37,954 nucleotides of DNA, from contig NW_003151761.1 in the NCBI RefSeq assembly GCF_000003605.2, positions 144,564 to 182,517 of the forward strand, given 5' to 3'. This DNA is from Saccoglossus kowalevskii (Eukaryota > Hemichordata > Enteropneusta > Harrimaniidae). The position numbers and the translations under genes were made by a program. This document shows positions 1 through 9,234 of this stretch, piece after piece (within the stretch, counting starts at the first letter, position 1; the number at the start of each line of letters is the position of its first letter). The notes beneath the pieces are model-generated. The model was not told the origin of the DNA and searched no databases. It saw only the letters and a program-made list of their open reading frames with translations.

Positions 1-141
1 TCCACCAATGTCCAAACAAGCTGCAAGTTTTTTTGTTACTAGTGGCGGTCTTTATTGTCGCAGTAGTTATTGTCCGCTTGCTCATTACTAGTATTCAATA
101 GGCTTTACTGCCACCTCCTAGGTCGCTCATTATTGACACGG

Positions 142-174
142 TACCAAAATAGTGGCAAATACCAAAATAGTGGC
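142..174 (+). repeat. 15-bp direct repeat
   Basis: TACCAAAATAGTGGC occurs at 142-156 and 160-174, separated by 3 bp. Confidence 0.9.
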
Positions 175-316
175 TTAACAGACGATCTTCAGGGAATAAT
201 TCCTTAACCGATGGTTTTTATTTAACAAGAAGCTGTGATGTCTGTATTTATTCCGACATGTCAGCGTCCACTAACGTAATTCTCTTTCTGGCACGAGTTG
301 AATGGTGTAAAAAAGT

Positions 317-418
317 ATGACGCGCATTTCACAAATACGGAAGACGTTAAAGCGTGTCATTAGCGCACTCAAACGCGCGCGTAGGGCGTACGGCCATGTA
401 TTATTTAATACAATCTAG
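317..418 (+). CDS. 33-codon ORF, cationic amphipathic helix-like
   Basis: ATG to TAG with six Arg, three Lys and no acidic residue. Hydrophobic residues fall at 4, 7, 11, 14 and 18, a regular i, i+3/i+4 pattern giving one hydrophobic face. About half the codons end in G or C, and the segment is a CpG-rich pocket in AT-rich surroundings. It could be a micropeptide, a piece of an unrecognised exon, or chance. No partner splice sites are convincing. Confidence 0.22.
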   Translation: MTRISQIRKTLKRVISALKRARRAYGHVLFNTI

Positions 419-1104
419 AACTACCTGAATGCACACTTTGCAGCGTGCTCGTGAAAATATTAATATTGTAAATTTATTTTCCTGTTTTTAAGCATGTTTT
501 GATGCGAAATAATGCAGAGAAATGGCAACGAAAGATGTTTTTTTCGCTTTGCAAACGTTTGCGTTCACTGTCGCGGTTATATGTTCATTACGCGTTATAA
601 CGCTCATTGGTTCAATACATTTTACATTACGCAAATGTGACCAACCTCGGCGCCCGAATGACATCTGTCAAGCCACTTGGGGTGAAAGCCTGAGGGAACG
701 TGATTACTGTGCTGTTATTGTCAAATATTCCGAAGTGTAACTATAAAGTAAGTTATTGAAAATAACACATATACATCAATGGAAATAATCAATAACTGGT
801 CATCGATTTGTTGTTTATTTTGTACTAACTTATTTAATGTAATTGATTCGTGCACAGCAATTGTACGCACTTAGACTGGAGTACCAAAACATCAGTCATG
901 TTAAATTTTAAACTGGTAAAAATCTCTTAGTTGGGGTGCGTTTTCAAAAACAAATCGTATTACGCCTATTGCGTCTGTTGTGTTCCAAATGTTTGCAGAT
1001 ACCGAACACGTAATAGGAAAAGCTGGAAAATAGTTTAAAAACTTATCTTGTCTAGTTCTCTGCTTTCTACTATGAATGCAAATTTGTATATGACACGATT
1101 TGTA
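419..1104. other. No supported gene
   Basis: Holds a 72-codon chance-length frame (522-740) with a hydrophobic start and background codon use, and likely 3'-flank of the minus-strand gene ending at 1376. Confidence 0.5.
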
Positions 1105-1375
1105 TTTAATATAAATGTTGGAAAATAATTACTACTAGAATTTCTTTTTTTCAATTTTACTTTTTGTTACACATGTTAAGCCGTCTGCTTCCTGGTTCCA
1201 CGTCTTAACACCACGATATTTACAATAATGTCTGCCAGTCTTATTCTGTATTTGTATTGCTTCGTTTTTGCATATACTAGTAACACTTTTGTGCACACGA
1301 TTTGATCTACCATGCAAATATATCGATGAAGTCTGTGACACCATAGTACACATTGCACACTCCCCGGTCCCACTC

Positions 1376-1512
1376 TCAGCGATTTCTCGAAGACTTGGCG
1401 CTTTTGTACCAACACCAGAATATAAGAATGACGCTGGCTATGAAGATCGCTACGATAACGCCGACTAATATGTACGTGTTATGTTCGTCCATGGCGCCCC
1501 TACTGACGTTAT
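1376..1512 (-). CDS. Terminal exon: transmembrane helix and short cytoplasmic tail of a type I membrane protein
   Basis: This frame has no early start codon and is seen only as an exon. The acceptor TTTATTGTCATTCACAG ends at 1513 and the first two bases complete a phase-1 codon. It encodes 44 residues plus TGA. In order: an N-V-S glycosylation sequon; an acidic/polar stretch M-D-E-H-N-T; a hydrophobic helix of about 21 residues (Y-I-L-V-G-V ... I-L-I-F-W-C-W-Y); then a basic tail K-S-A-K-S-S-R-N-R before the stop. That layout is typical of a single-pass type I protein. About 60% of codons end in G or C, far above the local background, which supports coding. A variant poly(A) signal (ATTAAA) lies at 1110-1105 and AATAAA at 820-815. 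The upstream partners are inferred from matching phase (3048-3019, then 3955-3872 or 3230-3148). The protein family is not identified from this exon alone. Confidence 0.6.
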
Positions 1513-1762
1513 CTGTGAATGACAATAAAGACGCCAGTTAACAAATGATTGTGCAAATATGTTCAAAGTATAGTACGCCACCACTGGGAAGGAAAGATTT
1601 ATCGTTTTTTTTTTTTTTATTTTTCGTAAAACGTTTCCTATCATCGTATCTGTTGGTCAGTTTATATATATATAAATATTGATAAATTATTAATAAATAA
1701 TTTAAACTAAACGCCCGCGTTGGGTTCTTGATGTACAAATCAGCGGAAGTTATCTGGATCCA

Positions 1763-1776
1763 GTTGTCATGGCAAT
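1763..1776 (+). promoter_or_regulatory. Weak X-box-like site
   Basis: GTTGTCATGGCAAT, two changes from the consensus, in the inferred last intron of the minus-strand gene. Confidence 0.25.
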
Positions 1777-1812
1777 ATGATTTTAATGACAATTGTTTAT
1801 AAATGATATTAT

Positions 1813-2410
1813 TAAACTTGCAAAGTCGGGACTTCTTTTTTTGTTTTACAAAAAGAAATGAAAAATTGTTCTTCTAGTTCTTTTAGCGTTATCGCGAAAA
1901 CTAACCTGACTGCTAAAGAAATCCCGACTGGACGCATCTGCGGGCATTTGACTGCTATTGATTATTCGTGATGTCATTGATTATTCATGAGTGGGTGTGT
2001 GAAAGTAAACATGACCTTTTAAAGGTTTAAAGGTGCAATCGCAGAGATGGATACTTTCTAAGTGCAAAGGCGATACTTTCATACATGCTTATTGAAAACA
2101 AGTCGATTTAAATGTCCAATCTATATAAGTAGTCTTTCAAAATCGCCGGGACCTCAGAAGTGTAAGGTCACGTACATTAACATACATAAGATTTGTTGTG
2201 CAATGCTTAGTCAACATCTTTAATTAGCATAATCACCGGAGTGATCCGCTCCGGTTTTCATTCCAACGCAGGGGGTCGCCTGCAGATGCGTCCAGTCAAG
2301 ATTTCTTTCGCAGTCACGCTAGTTTTCGCGATCATGTTAAAAAGGCTAAGTTGACAATTAATTATATTTTTGTTTGTAAACAAAAAAAGAAGTCCGATTT
2401 TGCCAGTCTA
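1813..2410. mobile_element. 598-bp inverted-repeat (foldback/MITE-like) element
   Basis: Arms 1813-1945 and 2278-2410 (133 bases each) are inverted copies. The inner 50 bases, around GACTGGACGCATCTGC, are close to 90% identical; the outer parts are more diverged. Possible TA duplications flank the ends (1813-1814 and 2409-2410), hinting at a Tc1/mariner-type nonautonomous element, though the family is unproven. The unpaired centre has no ORF. It lies in the inferred last intron of the minus-strand membrane-protein gene. Confidence 0.75.
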
Positions 2411-3018
2411 TACTATTATTAGTAATATTAGTTATAATATGACTACATCTATATTAGTGACATCACATAAAACGAAAACAATAGCCTCATGACTGTGTTG
2501 AATAATATAATTTAATTTAAATGTTTGCAGTCATGAATCAATGCAAAACAATTCAATCCTTCTCATTCAGATGACTAAAGTATTGTTCTGAGTACTAATA
2601 TTGTACAAATATTGTTTTAATTATCCTGGTATTAATACGACGTATGAGATAAAAGACGAGTACGCGGACGCCATATATAATCCTACCTGACAAGAATTGT
2701 AAAACAACCAGAGGAGCCAACGTATGGCATACTAATAATCAACTTGAACTAGATATTACACATAGATGGGTTTCAATGCGGGAAATCGGTACGTCATCTA
2801 TTTTTCTAAGAATACACTCATTAAAAAGGTTGTAAAGGCTCTCCGGTGCAGTTTACCTGCTTTCCATTCTATGCAAACTGGCATGTTTCGATTTTTCGAA
2901 TATTAAACTAATTCGTCTGAGCGTGCGTGTTGGTTGTGATGCTTGGACTTAGGATTGACACATCTAATACAGTCACCATGCTCGGCGTAAATCAGTACTT
3001 TGTTAAAGTAATCCTTAC

Positions 3019-3048
3019 CTGGTGGTTCGGTTAATGGATTGATTGGAC
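3019..3048 (-). CDS. 30-nt candidate micro-exon, proline-rich linker
   Basis: The stretch sits between an acceptor (CTCGTTCATCTCCTAAG) and a strong donor (CACCAG|GTAAGG). It is phase 1 on both sides, so it adds ten residues, P-I-N-P-L-T-E-P-P with split codons at each end. Splicing to 1512-1376 gives a GAT codon (Asp) and keeps the frame open into the transmembrane helix. It would form a short extracellular stalk next to the membrane. The exon is too short for codon-use evidence, so the case rests on splice sites and phase. Confidence 0.38.
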
Positions 3049-3147
3049 CTTAGGAGATGAACGAGAACAGACGCTTGGTATTAATTGTCGAAAAAATGGC
3101 AACGCTAACGAGAAAGTGTAAGCCACCTGTCTGGGGATGGTACTTAC

Positions 3148-3230
3148 TTGGTGATGTTAACGCAGTCATTATCAGTGAAGACAGCGTCAGTAGGAATAAA
3201 CAGTTCATCGCAGTATTAGGATTACACTGC
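3148..3230 (-). CDS. Candidate first coding exon with signal peptide (alternative start)
   Basis: The exon has acceptor ACACTTTTCAG (ending 3231) and donor AA|GTAAGT (from 3147). After 22 nt of leader an ATG at 3208 starts M-N-C-L-F-L-L-T-L-S-S-L-I-M-T-A-L-T-S-P, a textbook signal peptide with possible cleavage near A-L-T. It leaves in phase 1, matching 3048-3019 and then 1512-1376. The joined reading is 75 residues: signal peptide, about 20 extracellular residues with one sequon, a transmembrane helix and a 9-residue tail. This exon cannot follow 3955-3872 in frame (an early TGA results). It is therefore an alternative start, a separate small gene, or a false positive. Third-position G/C is only moderately raised. 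Confidence 0.35.
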
Positions 3231-3666
3231 CTGAAAAGTGTATACAATTATGATAATCAGCTTAATAAGGATGAACCCTGTCAATTGTACAGGCTATATA
3301 CTATGTAACAAATATGTAAAATATGTAGAAGACGGTAACAATGAAATATTTTGAAAAAAATAGAACGATATTTGTTTGCGATATTTCAAAATGTAACCGC
3401 CATTTCAGCTAAAACGATATTATCTTAATAGATTGATGATACTCCCACGTAATCTTACTAGCTCGTGACGCACATGCGAACGTTTTGGGACAGTAGAATC
3501 AGTCCGAGATACTATTATGCAATTAGATAAGTAGAGGTTAAAGCCCGAGTGCGTGGACGTTTCTTAAATGTACTGTTCGACCAAAAATAAAATGTCGGGA
3601 CATAATGAATTGTTTTCACGGAGATGACTTTATATTCCAGAATAATCCACTTAAGACGGCTTGATT

Positions 3667-3674
3667 TGACGTCA
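3667..3674. promoter_or_regulatory. CRE palindrome TGACGTCA
   Basis: Full CREB/ATF site, about 200 bp from the candidate exon at 3872-3955. Four more exact copies lie at 4893, 8313, 15688 and 19957. Confidence 0.35.
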
Positions 3675-3871
3675 GTTTTTTCTCCTACAAAGTGTTTCTC
3701 ATACAACTTGCATATTGAAATTGTACACCATGAAATTCAGCATAATGTCCAAAACATGAATAATCATAGCCCAAACCGTTAAATCATATAGCCCAATAGC
3801 CAATGACCGCCATTTTTTCTGATAGTTCAATGGGCAGAGGGCCGTTGTTTGAAATCCGAGTTTGGACTCAC

Positions 3872-3955
3872 CTAGGTTGTTTGTTTTATCATTGACACAG
3901 TGAAACAGTGTTTCATTATTTATATGGTATGTATACAAGTCCCAAAACACTTCTT
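3872..3955 (-). CDS. 84-nt candidate exon of the minus-strand membrane-protein gene
   Basis: Acceptor ...CATAAACGTGTTCTAG and a very strong donor CCTAG|GTGAGT bound 84 nt, phase 1 on both sides. It encodes about 28 residues including E-E-V-F-W-D-L-Y and an N-E-T-L-F-H-C segment with an N-glycosylation sequon and one Cys. The segment has the 'F ... L-x-C' spacing that closes an IPT-like E-set module, which fits as the continuation of 9232-9072. Splicing on to 3048-3019 gives a Gly codon and stays open. The residues look extracellular. The exon has few third-position G/C, so borders and phase carry the call. Confidence 0.42.
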
Positions 3956-4392
3956 CTAGAACACGTTTATGGGGAGAAAACCCCATTACATTTTTTATAA
4001 CGTTTGTATTAATAGTTCCTAAACCAGTTTAGGAGAACAAAAGGAATTGACTTGAGAGAGGAGATTTAAATAGATAAAGTCGGTCAATGCAGCATTGTGG
4101 TTTGTCGAGGGACACTTTGTGGCTGTTAATTGCTTAGATGATACAGAGCAGCGAACTGCCCATTAGTGTGTGATAACAGAGCAAGGACGGAACTGTGCAC
4201 AATAATGGGTCAGACGCTGTCGAGGCCATTATAGGCTAACATCCTCGTGAGCGCAGTGCGGAGTCCTTTATTTCAATTTCCGAACAATTAAATGTACGTG
4301 CAGTCAGTGGTAGCTTACGAAGAAAGGGATTTGGTTATCGAATTGTGAACGATTGTAGTTCAGTTACGCGCACAAGTCCACGAGCAAACGTC

Positions 4393-4412
4393 ATGCAAAC
4401 ATACAAACACAG
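4393..4412 (+). CDS. Candidate first coding exon of a weak plus-strand model
   Basis: An ATG at 4393 opens six codons (M-Q-T-Y-K-H) plus two bases before the donor AACACAG|GTAAAA. The phase (2) matches the acceptor at 5404. The frame is open for about 55 codons upstream of the ATG, so this may be the end of a longer internal exon. A 38-nt alternative (4742-4779, acceptor CACCCCCAATAG, donor TTCAAAG|GTAAGT, phase 0 to 2) encodes C-V-T-N-L-T-E-R-C-G-I-Q and could join the same acceptor. Confidence 0.25.
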
Positions 4413-4892
4413 GTAAAACAGAGCAGGATTCAACCTATCGCACAAATAAAGGTGCGTTTGTTAAATAAAATATTCATACAAATGTGAAAAAACATTGAAC
4501 GCACGCACACGCAATATTTGTAGTATGTCCTATACCAAATAATTGCCAGATTACAACTCCGAGTCTGTGAATATTATAACAAACACCAGAATGTATATGG
4601 CAAGTAGAATCGGGAAAAAAATTGCCCACAAACTGTGGTTTGAAATCAGACGCTTACAACATTCTTTCTGTGAATCAGATATATAATCGCACGGAGCAAT
4701 CGTTTATCGTGATATTTTCGCTTCACAATCACCCCCAATAGTGTGTCACGAATCTTACGGAGAGGTGCGGAATTCAAAGGTAAGTTACCTAAACTGCAGA
4801 TGACAAATGAAGTCCAACTGTGACATAAATAAAAAGTCACTATTTAATTGATTCTATGGTGAAAAACACACCGATATTCTAATTGATCTTCG

Positions 4893-4900
4893 TGACGTCA
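4893..4900. promoter_or_regulatory. CRE palindrome TGACGTCA
   Basis: Second exact copy of the CREB/ATF octamer. Confidence 0.3.
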
Positions 4901-4958
4901 TCCTATAGATATACTAGTAATCAATATGTTAAACTGCGTCCCATCATTGTATACGTTT

Positions 4959-4972
4959 GTTTCCATGGCAAC
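4959..4972 (+). promoter_or_regulatory. RFX X-box-like site
   Basis: GTTTCCATGGCAAC fully matches the X-box consensus. It lies in an intron of the weak plus-strand model, between 4412 and 5405. Confidence 0.4.
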
Positions 4973-5244
4973 TAATAGTAGCATGAATAATGAATGGACT
5001 TGAATAGCAATTGACATTGTTTGATCATTCCATTCAAGCGATAGCCATTCTTAAAACGTTAGTGTTAGTTAGTGTTAATTTTTGTAATTGGGCTTATAAA
5101 GATATACACCGAGGACGGCAGAGGAGTAAACAATTAACGATACTATGCGAAAAAAGTATATTATACGTATAAAGGTCGGCACACTAGCCTAAGGGCGGGG
5201 ACATTCACAATAATTATTTAAACGAACATCCCCGTGTGAGTCAT

Positions 5245-5260
5245 GTTATCACGTGATAAC
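5245..5260. promoter_or_regulatory. 16-bp perfect palindrome: E-box flanked by GATA motifs
   Basis: GTTATCACGTGATAAC is its own complement. The centre TCACGTGA is an M-box/USF-type E-box, and TTATC/GATAA on each side are GATA-factor cores sharing its bases. Confidence 0.5.
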
Positions 5261-5404
5261 GAGTTTTTCAATTGTAATACCCCAAATGACAATATTTGTA
5301 GCAATCGTTTAAGAAGAGATAAATCGATTGTGTTGTTAATCGATTTGAGTCAAAGACGCTCTTGTCAATAGACTTGCCAAACAAACTTAGAGGTTATTTT
5401 ACAG

Positions 5405-5690
5405 AAGTTGTCGTCCGATAACCGGGCAGCATGTGGTATATCGACTAATGAGAACGCGACAATACACTAAGACTGACCGTTCAACATCATCAAACGAGAG
5501 GAATTTAGGAAGAAAAACGACACACCTTTCATTATTACGTGATATCAACGCGAAGGACGGAGATGTGCGGAATATTGACCAACAAACAATCATTACTCAA
5601 ACTCTGTCTGTCATCACGAGTAAACGGCATGCGAATGACAAGTATGTCAAGAATAAAAAAACACGAAAAAGATTTAAGATGAGTTTGTAG
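5405..5690 (+). CDS. Candidate terminal exon, basic hydrophilic protein
   Basis: An in-frame TAG sits just upstream of the acceptor GGTTATTTTACAG. The frame then runs 94 codons to TAG. It starts S-C-R-P-I-T-G-Q-H-V-V-Y-R, has almost no hydrophobic runs and ends in a lysine/arginine-rich tail (K-K-T-R-K-R-F-K-M-S-L). The composition is unlike the Phe/Leu/Tyr-rich chance frames common in this AT-rich DNA, and third-position G/C is slightly raised (about 38-40%). Joined to 4412 it would give about 101 residues. An AATAAA lies near 5785. The tail looks nuclear or nucleic-acid binding, which is inference only. No family is recognised. Confidence 0.33.
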
Positions 5691-5706
5691 TTTAAATGAT
5701 ATGCAC

Positions 5707-5836
5707 CAGGGGCGGATACAAGATTTGTTTATGGGGGGGCAAAGTTTAACATCGGCTAAGCTAATGCTTTTTTATATTATACAAAAATAAATTGAATAAA
5801 TGTGTCTAATTGAATAAACCCTCCCCCTAGATCCGA
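5707..5836. mobile_element. Decayed hAT-like nonautonomous element
   Basis: The left end reads CAGGGGCGGATACAAGATTT followed by a G-run. The right end (CCTCCCCCTAGATCCG) is the approximate complement (CGGATCTAGGGGGAGG). CAGGGGCGGAT-type termini are common in hAT MITEs. The outermost bases of the right end are lost and no 8-bp duplication was identified. Confidence 0.4.
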
Positions 5837-5840
5837 AAAA

Positions 5841-7282
5841 GAAAAGAAAAGACACAATATTGCTTGTATATTCGCGCACTGACCTGACTGCCCAGGACTG
5901 CACATGCTACCAATTCAACAAATTGGAACATAGCATTTCTATAACGGGAAGCTTACCGGATAATATTATTGTATATTGTGTCGTACATGGAGTCACTAAG
6001 ACGCGTATTTTAGAGACATTTTCAATCATCTTTAACCATTCAAATATTATTATCTATTTGTTTCCTAAGCTGTTCATTTTGGTGAGCATTTTAATATCAT
6101 GATATCACACAAAGATTTGTTTTTTTCATTTTTTTTTTCAGCGAATAAAGCTGTTTTTTTTCGGAAAGTCTCATTCCTCCTTATAGCAAACATAATAATT
6201 GCCAACTGCATTAGTTTTATCCATGTCAAGCTTCTTCTTCAAGTATCCTTCGTTTGTCCTTCAAAGCGGCTTTTACGCAGCGGCTTTTGAAATGTCCGAC
6301 ATGATAGTGGAAGTAGAGGCTGTACGTATCACAAAATATTGATTATAAGTAGTATTAAAACAGCGCATTGTCTTTTGTTTGTCGGTCAAAGGCAGTCTTA
6401 TTATCAGACAATAACTGGAAAGTTATTGAGGTCAATCAGGTCAATGCACGAACAGACCAATAATAAGACAGTGTGAATAACAAATATGTTTCACACCTGT
6501 ACAGTCTTTTAAACAACGAATCCATCATGCTTTATTCGAGTTCAGAAACCTGGTCATTTTCACCTGACAATTTACCCACGCCGTTTATTCGTGGAAGTTC
6601 TGCGCATAAATGAAATGCACGCGTCCTCGACCCGCAATCGAATTTTACATTTCTTTCATCCCACCACTGTATGTAAGTATATTGAACTGTTCGACATTTC
6701 GAGAAACTATAATTGCGTAGCCTTTCATTTTCTAACTGATGACATCTTTATTGCAATGCCAGTAAAATGGCTATATTTGGTAATATCTCTGTTGTTCATC
6801 TTTGTAATATAATTAGTAAACCATTAGTTAAAAGTTGAAAAAAATTCCATAATTTTAGTAATATAAAAATAAATGTATTGAATCAGTAACATATATATTG
6901 ATTGTGTTTTGATGTTAATTCATATAATCATATTCATATTTCAACTATCCATATTTTGCAGAACTTACTCAAAGAATCAATGAATACCGACATCGCACGA
7001 ACAATCGTGATATATTGCAAACGTGTTGTACTTGTATTACGACTAGTACTTGACAATGACAATATTCGTACACGGACATATTTCCAGGAGGACAATCTCG
7101 TAGTATTTTACAAGAGGCAGTTATAAATTGCATTTGAACTAAAAAAAAATGTACATACCTTGGCCTGAATGTTAAACACAGATGTACTCAGATGTCAAGG
7201 TCTCGTTGAATATTATAAATTTATAGCGATTTTCTCTTCCGTCTGAAATCCACGCCTAATTAAGCGACCAGAAACGCTACTT
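5841..7282. other. Nothing supported
   Basis: AT-rich DNA with poly(T) tracts near 6120-6160. Short frames only; one good acceptor (about 6142) has no convincing exon after it. Confidence 0.5.
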
Positions 7283-7303
7283 TATATATATATATATATA
7301 TAT
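7283..7303. repeat. (TA)n microsatellite, 21 bp
   Basis: Uninterrupted TA dinucleotide run. Confidence 0.95.
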
Positions 7304-7568
7304 TATACATTATATCATCCGAGTCACATCCATTCTCTGTAGTGGCTAAACTAAATCGCATCATAACGTTAAGTAACGATCGATAATTGCTGACGCGAAT
7401 GTGTTATGCTAATTAAGACTTATTTGCATATAGATAAGCCCTGCAATGAATCAGTACAGTACTCGATGTATGTTTAGGAATTACCCCAAAAGCAACTTTG
7501 AGCTAATTAGCCAAACAAAACAAAGATATACTACATATACGGGAGTGCAGAACTTCGACGGGTGTAAC

Positions 7569-7701
7569 TTAAAACGCAGTGGTCGTCGCGCAGCGCGTGT
7601 TCGAATTTCATGTAAATAAACAATGCATTTTACACGCGTTGTATACGTCGCTATGTGTCTTATATCGAACAGGACGCGGCGCGACGACCACCGCCCTTTA
7701 A
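7569..7701 (+). mobile_element. 133-bp TTAA-flanked MITE (piggyBac-like), copy 1
   Basis: The element is bounded by TTAA at 7569-7572 and 7698-7701. Its ends form imperfect terminal inverted repeats, with the core GTGGTCGTCGCGC at the left and its exact complement at the right. It has no coding capacity. TTAA target duplication is the hallmark of piggyBac-superfamily transposition, so a nonautonomous piggyBac-like element is inferred. Copy 2 (28777-28909) is the same length, in the opposite orientation; I count 13 differences, about 90% identity. Confidence 0.85.
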
Positions 7702-7784
7702 TTTCATCTCGGGGTTATTTGCAGACAGTATTTTCTTTTTCGTACACTTGCGGTTGATTATAATTGAACTCACATACTATCAAA

Positions 7785-7910
7785 ACAACAAAGCTGTTAC
7801 CTTTATTTTTATAAATATATTGATAAATTTCACAATTCAAACTAAAACACGAGGTGTTTAGTGGTCGATTGAATATCTATGCAATGTTTTCAAATGATAT
7901 TGTTGCGCAC
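7785..7910 (+). repeat. Dispersed repeat, copy 1
   Basis: Resembles 27495-27615 at about 70% identity, with shared blocks TTTATAAATAT, ACAATTCAAACT and TTTTCAAATGA..TTGTT. Family unknown. Confidence 0.5.
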
Positions 7911-9024
7911 CGTTGGTTGGTTGGTAGGAAAACAAAACAAAAAAGCGTATTACGTAAACAAGAAACGGGTTCTATTCTATCCGAGATATGGTTTAGGCGA
8001 ACAAGCACCAATGTGACGTCGAAAGTATCTGTTTACTATGTGTATATGACGTCCCGCAATGTGATTTAATAAAATATTTGTTTCATCCTGAAATAAAATT
8101 GTACAATTTCGCACTATTATACTGACAAAGACGAATAAGTGGTCAATTTCAATAGACGCTAATTGCCGCAGCGATTCATTGGGAGAGAGAGAGAAATAAT
8201 CACGTGACATTTTTATTTGCTCAACTGATGGCGTTTCATTCTGACAATAATCGCGTCTATTGTTGGTGAGATGGCTTTTAAACATATACGGAGACTCATT
8301 GTTTCCAAGGTATGACGTCATGCTGCCGTTTTATGTATTTTATGAATTCCAGCACATGTGTATGACATGGTTCTTACATACGTCAGTCGGTCAGATTTTC
8401 CACTACTGTAAAAAAGTTACGGATGCTTCGAATCATGCACAAAATGTTGATCTGTAAACTGCTGAAATGACGCAAAGACTGATGCTACAGTGGCTACTTC
8501 CTCCGTCACGACAAGTTGTCAATTCCAACTAGAAAGATAATAGAAATATAGAATATAGAAACATATAAAGATAGAAAATAATATGATTGTGTTAATAAGA
8601 TGTGTGGGTCATCATATTTTTGTAAGAGAACATTGCTTTTTTTGCATTACAAACTTAGTAGAAATGTTTTCAATTTCGAAATGTGTAATACATACTTTGA
8701 ATATTTCGTTTCATTACATTGACAATTATATATGTTAACTTTTCACTTTTGTGAAAGTCGACATAAATGTATTGTGTTGACTGAACACTGCAGACGGAAG
8801 TAAAAACACAGTATATTTAAATAGTCGATCGATTGAAAGCAAATAAACGCTTCTTGCAAATAAGACTGCGGGTATTATATAACAAACGAGCTGCTGCCAA
8901 AGTGTGTTCATGTGACTTCTACCCCGTGTCACGTGATTACATCTATGTGGACCAAGACATGTTTCGACTACATCGCGGAATTATTGCGACTGTTACTTTG
9001 GTAATACACCTATATATTATGTGC
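7911..9024. other. Noncoding as far as seen
   Basis: Holds a CRE and two TCACGTGA-like E-boxes (near 8199 and 8928). The plus-strand frame 8833-9030 has some coding-like residues after 8890 but no acceptor. Confidence 0.45.
8313..8320. promoter_or_regulatory. CRE palindrome TGACGTCA
   Basis: Third exact copy. A TCACGTGA-type E-box variant (ATCACGTGAC) is about 110 bp upstream. Confidence 0.3.
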
Positions 9025-9071
9025 TTATAAATTTTGACACGTTAGGTAGCTTGTATCAATGCAATTCTCAC

Positions 9072-9232
9072 CTTTAATATTTACATGAAAACATGATTCG
9101 TCTTTTATGTCACATAGATCACCATAATGTGATGCTCTCATTTCCGGTGCCACTGTGAGGTCAACACTGCAGTTCGTGCTGCCATAGTTAGCGTTGTAAT
9201 CAAACAGGCAGACGACGCACGCGCAATAACCG
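9072..9232 (-). CDS. Cysteine-rich extracellular exon, EGF-like tail plus VWDE/IPT-like segment
   Basis: The frame (53 codons, no start codon) is bounded by the acceptor TCTGATTGAAG (phase 2) and the donor TTAAAG|GTGAGA (phase 1). It begins G-Y-C-A-C-V-V-C and has Y-G-S-T-N-C (the C-x-C ... Y-G-x-x-C end of an EGF-like module). Then come S-V-D-L-T-V-A-P-E and G-D-L-C-D-x-x-x-x-S-C-F-H-V-N-I. The spacing C-x-V-D-L ... P ... G-x-C-D ... C-x-x-V-x-I resembles linkers in von Willebrand factor D and EGF domain (VWDE)-type proteins and IPT-like E-sets; that family link is from memory of the pattern and is inference. In the first half about 69% of codons end in G or C, the strongest coding bias outside the GPCR. 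Read through the donor, the frame continues to TAA at 9025 and includes L-T-C, so a longer terminal exon is possible. Confidence 0.6.
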
Positions 9233-9234
9233 CT

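Noticed and set aside
522..740. 72-codon plus frame with N-terminal hydrophobic segment and good Kozak
   Set aside because: Third-position G/C near background and no similarity recognised; left unannotated.
2641..2700. GC-rich pocket with a strong minus acceptor (TTCTTGTCAG)
   Set aside because: Minus frames are short or unlike extracellular sequence; the opposite plus frame (ends Y-N-P-T) is equally open, so no strand is supported.
7977..8321. 114-codon minus frame
   Set aside because: Chance length, background codon use, no domain.
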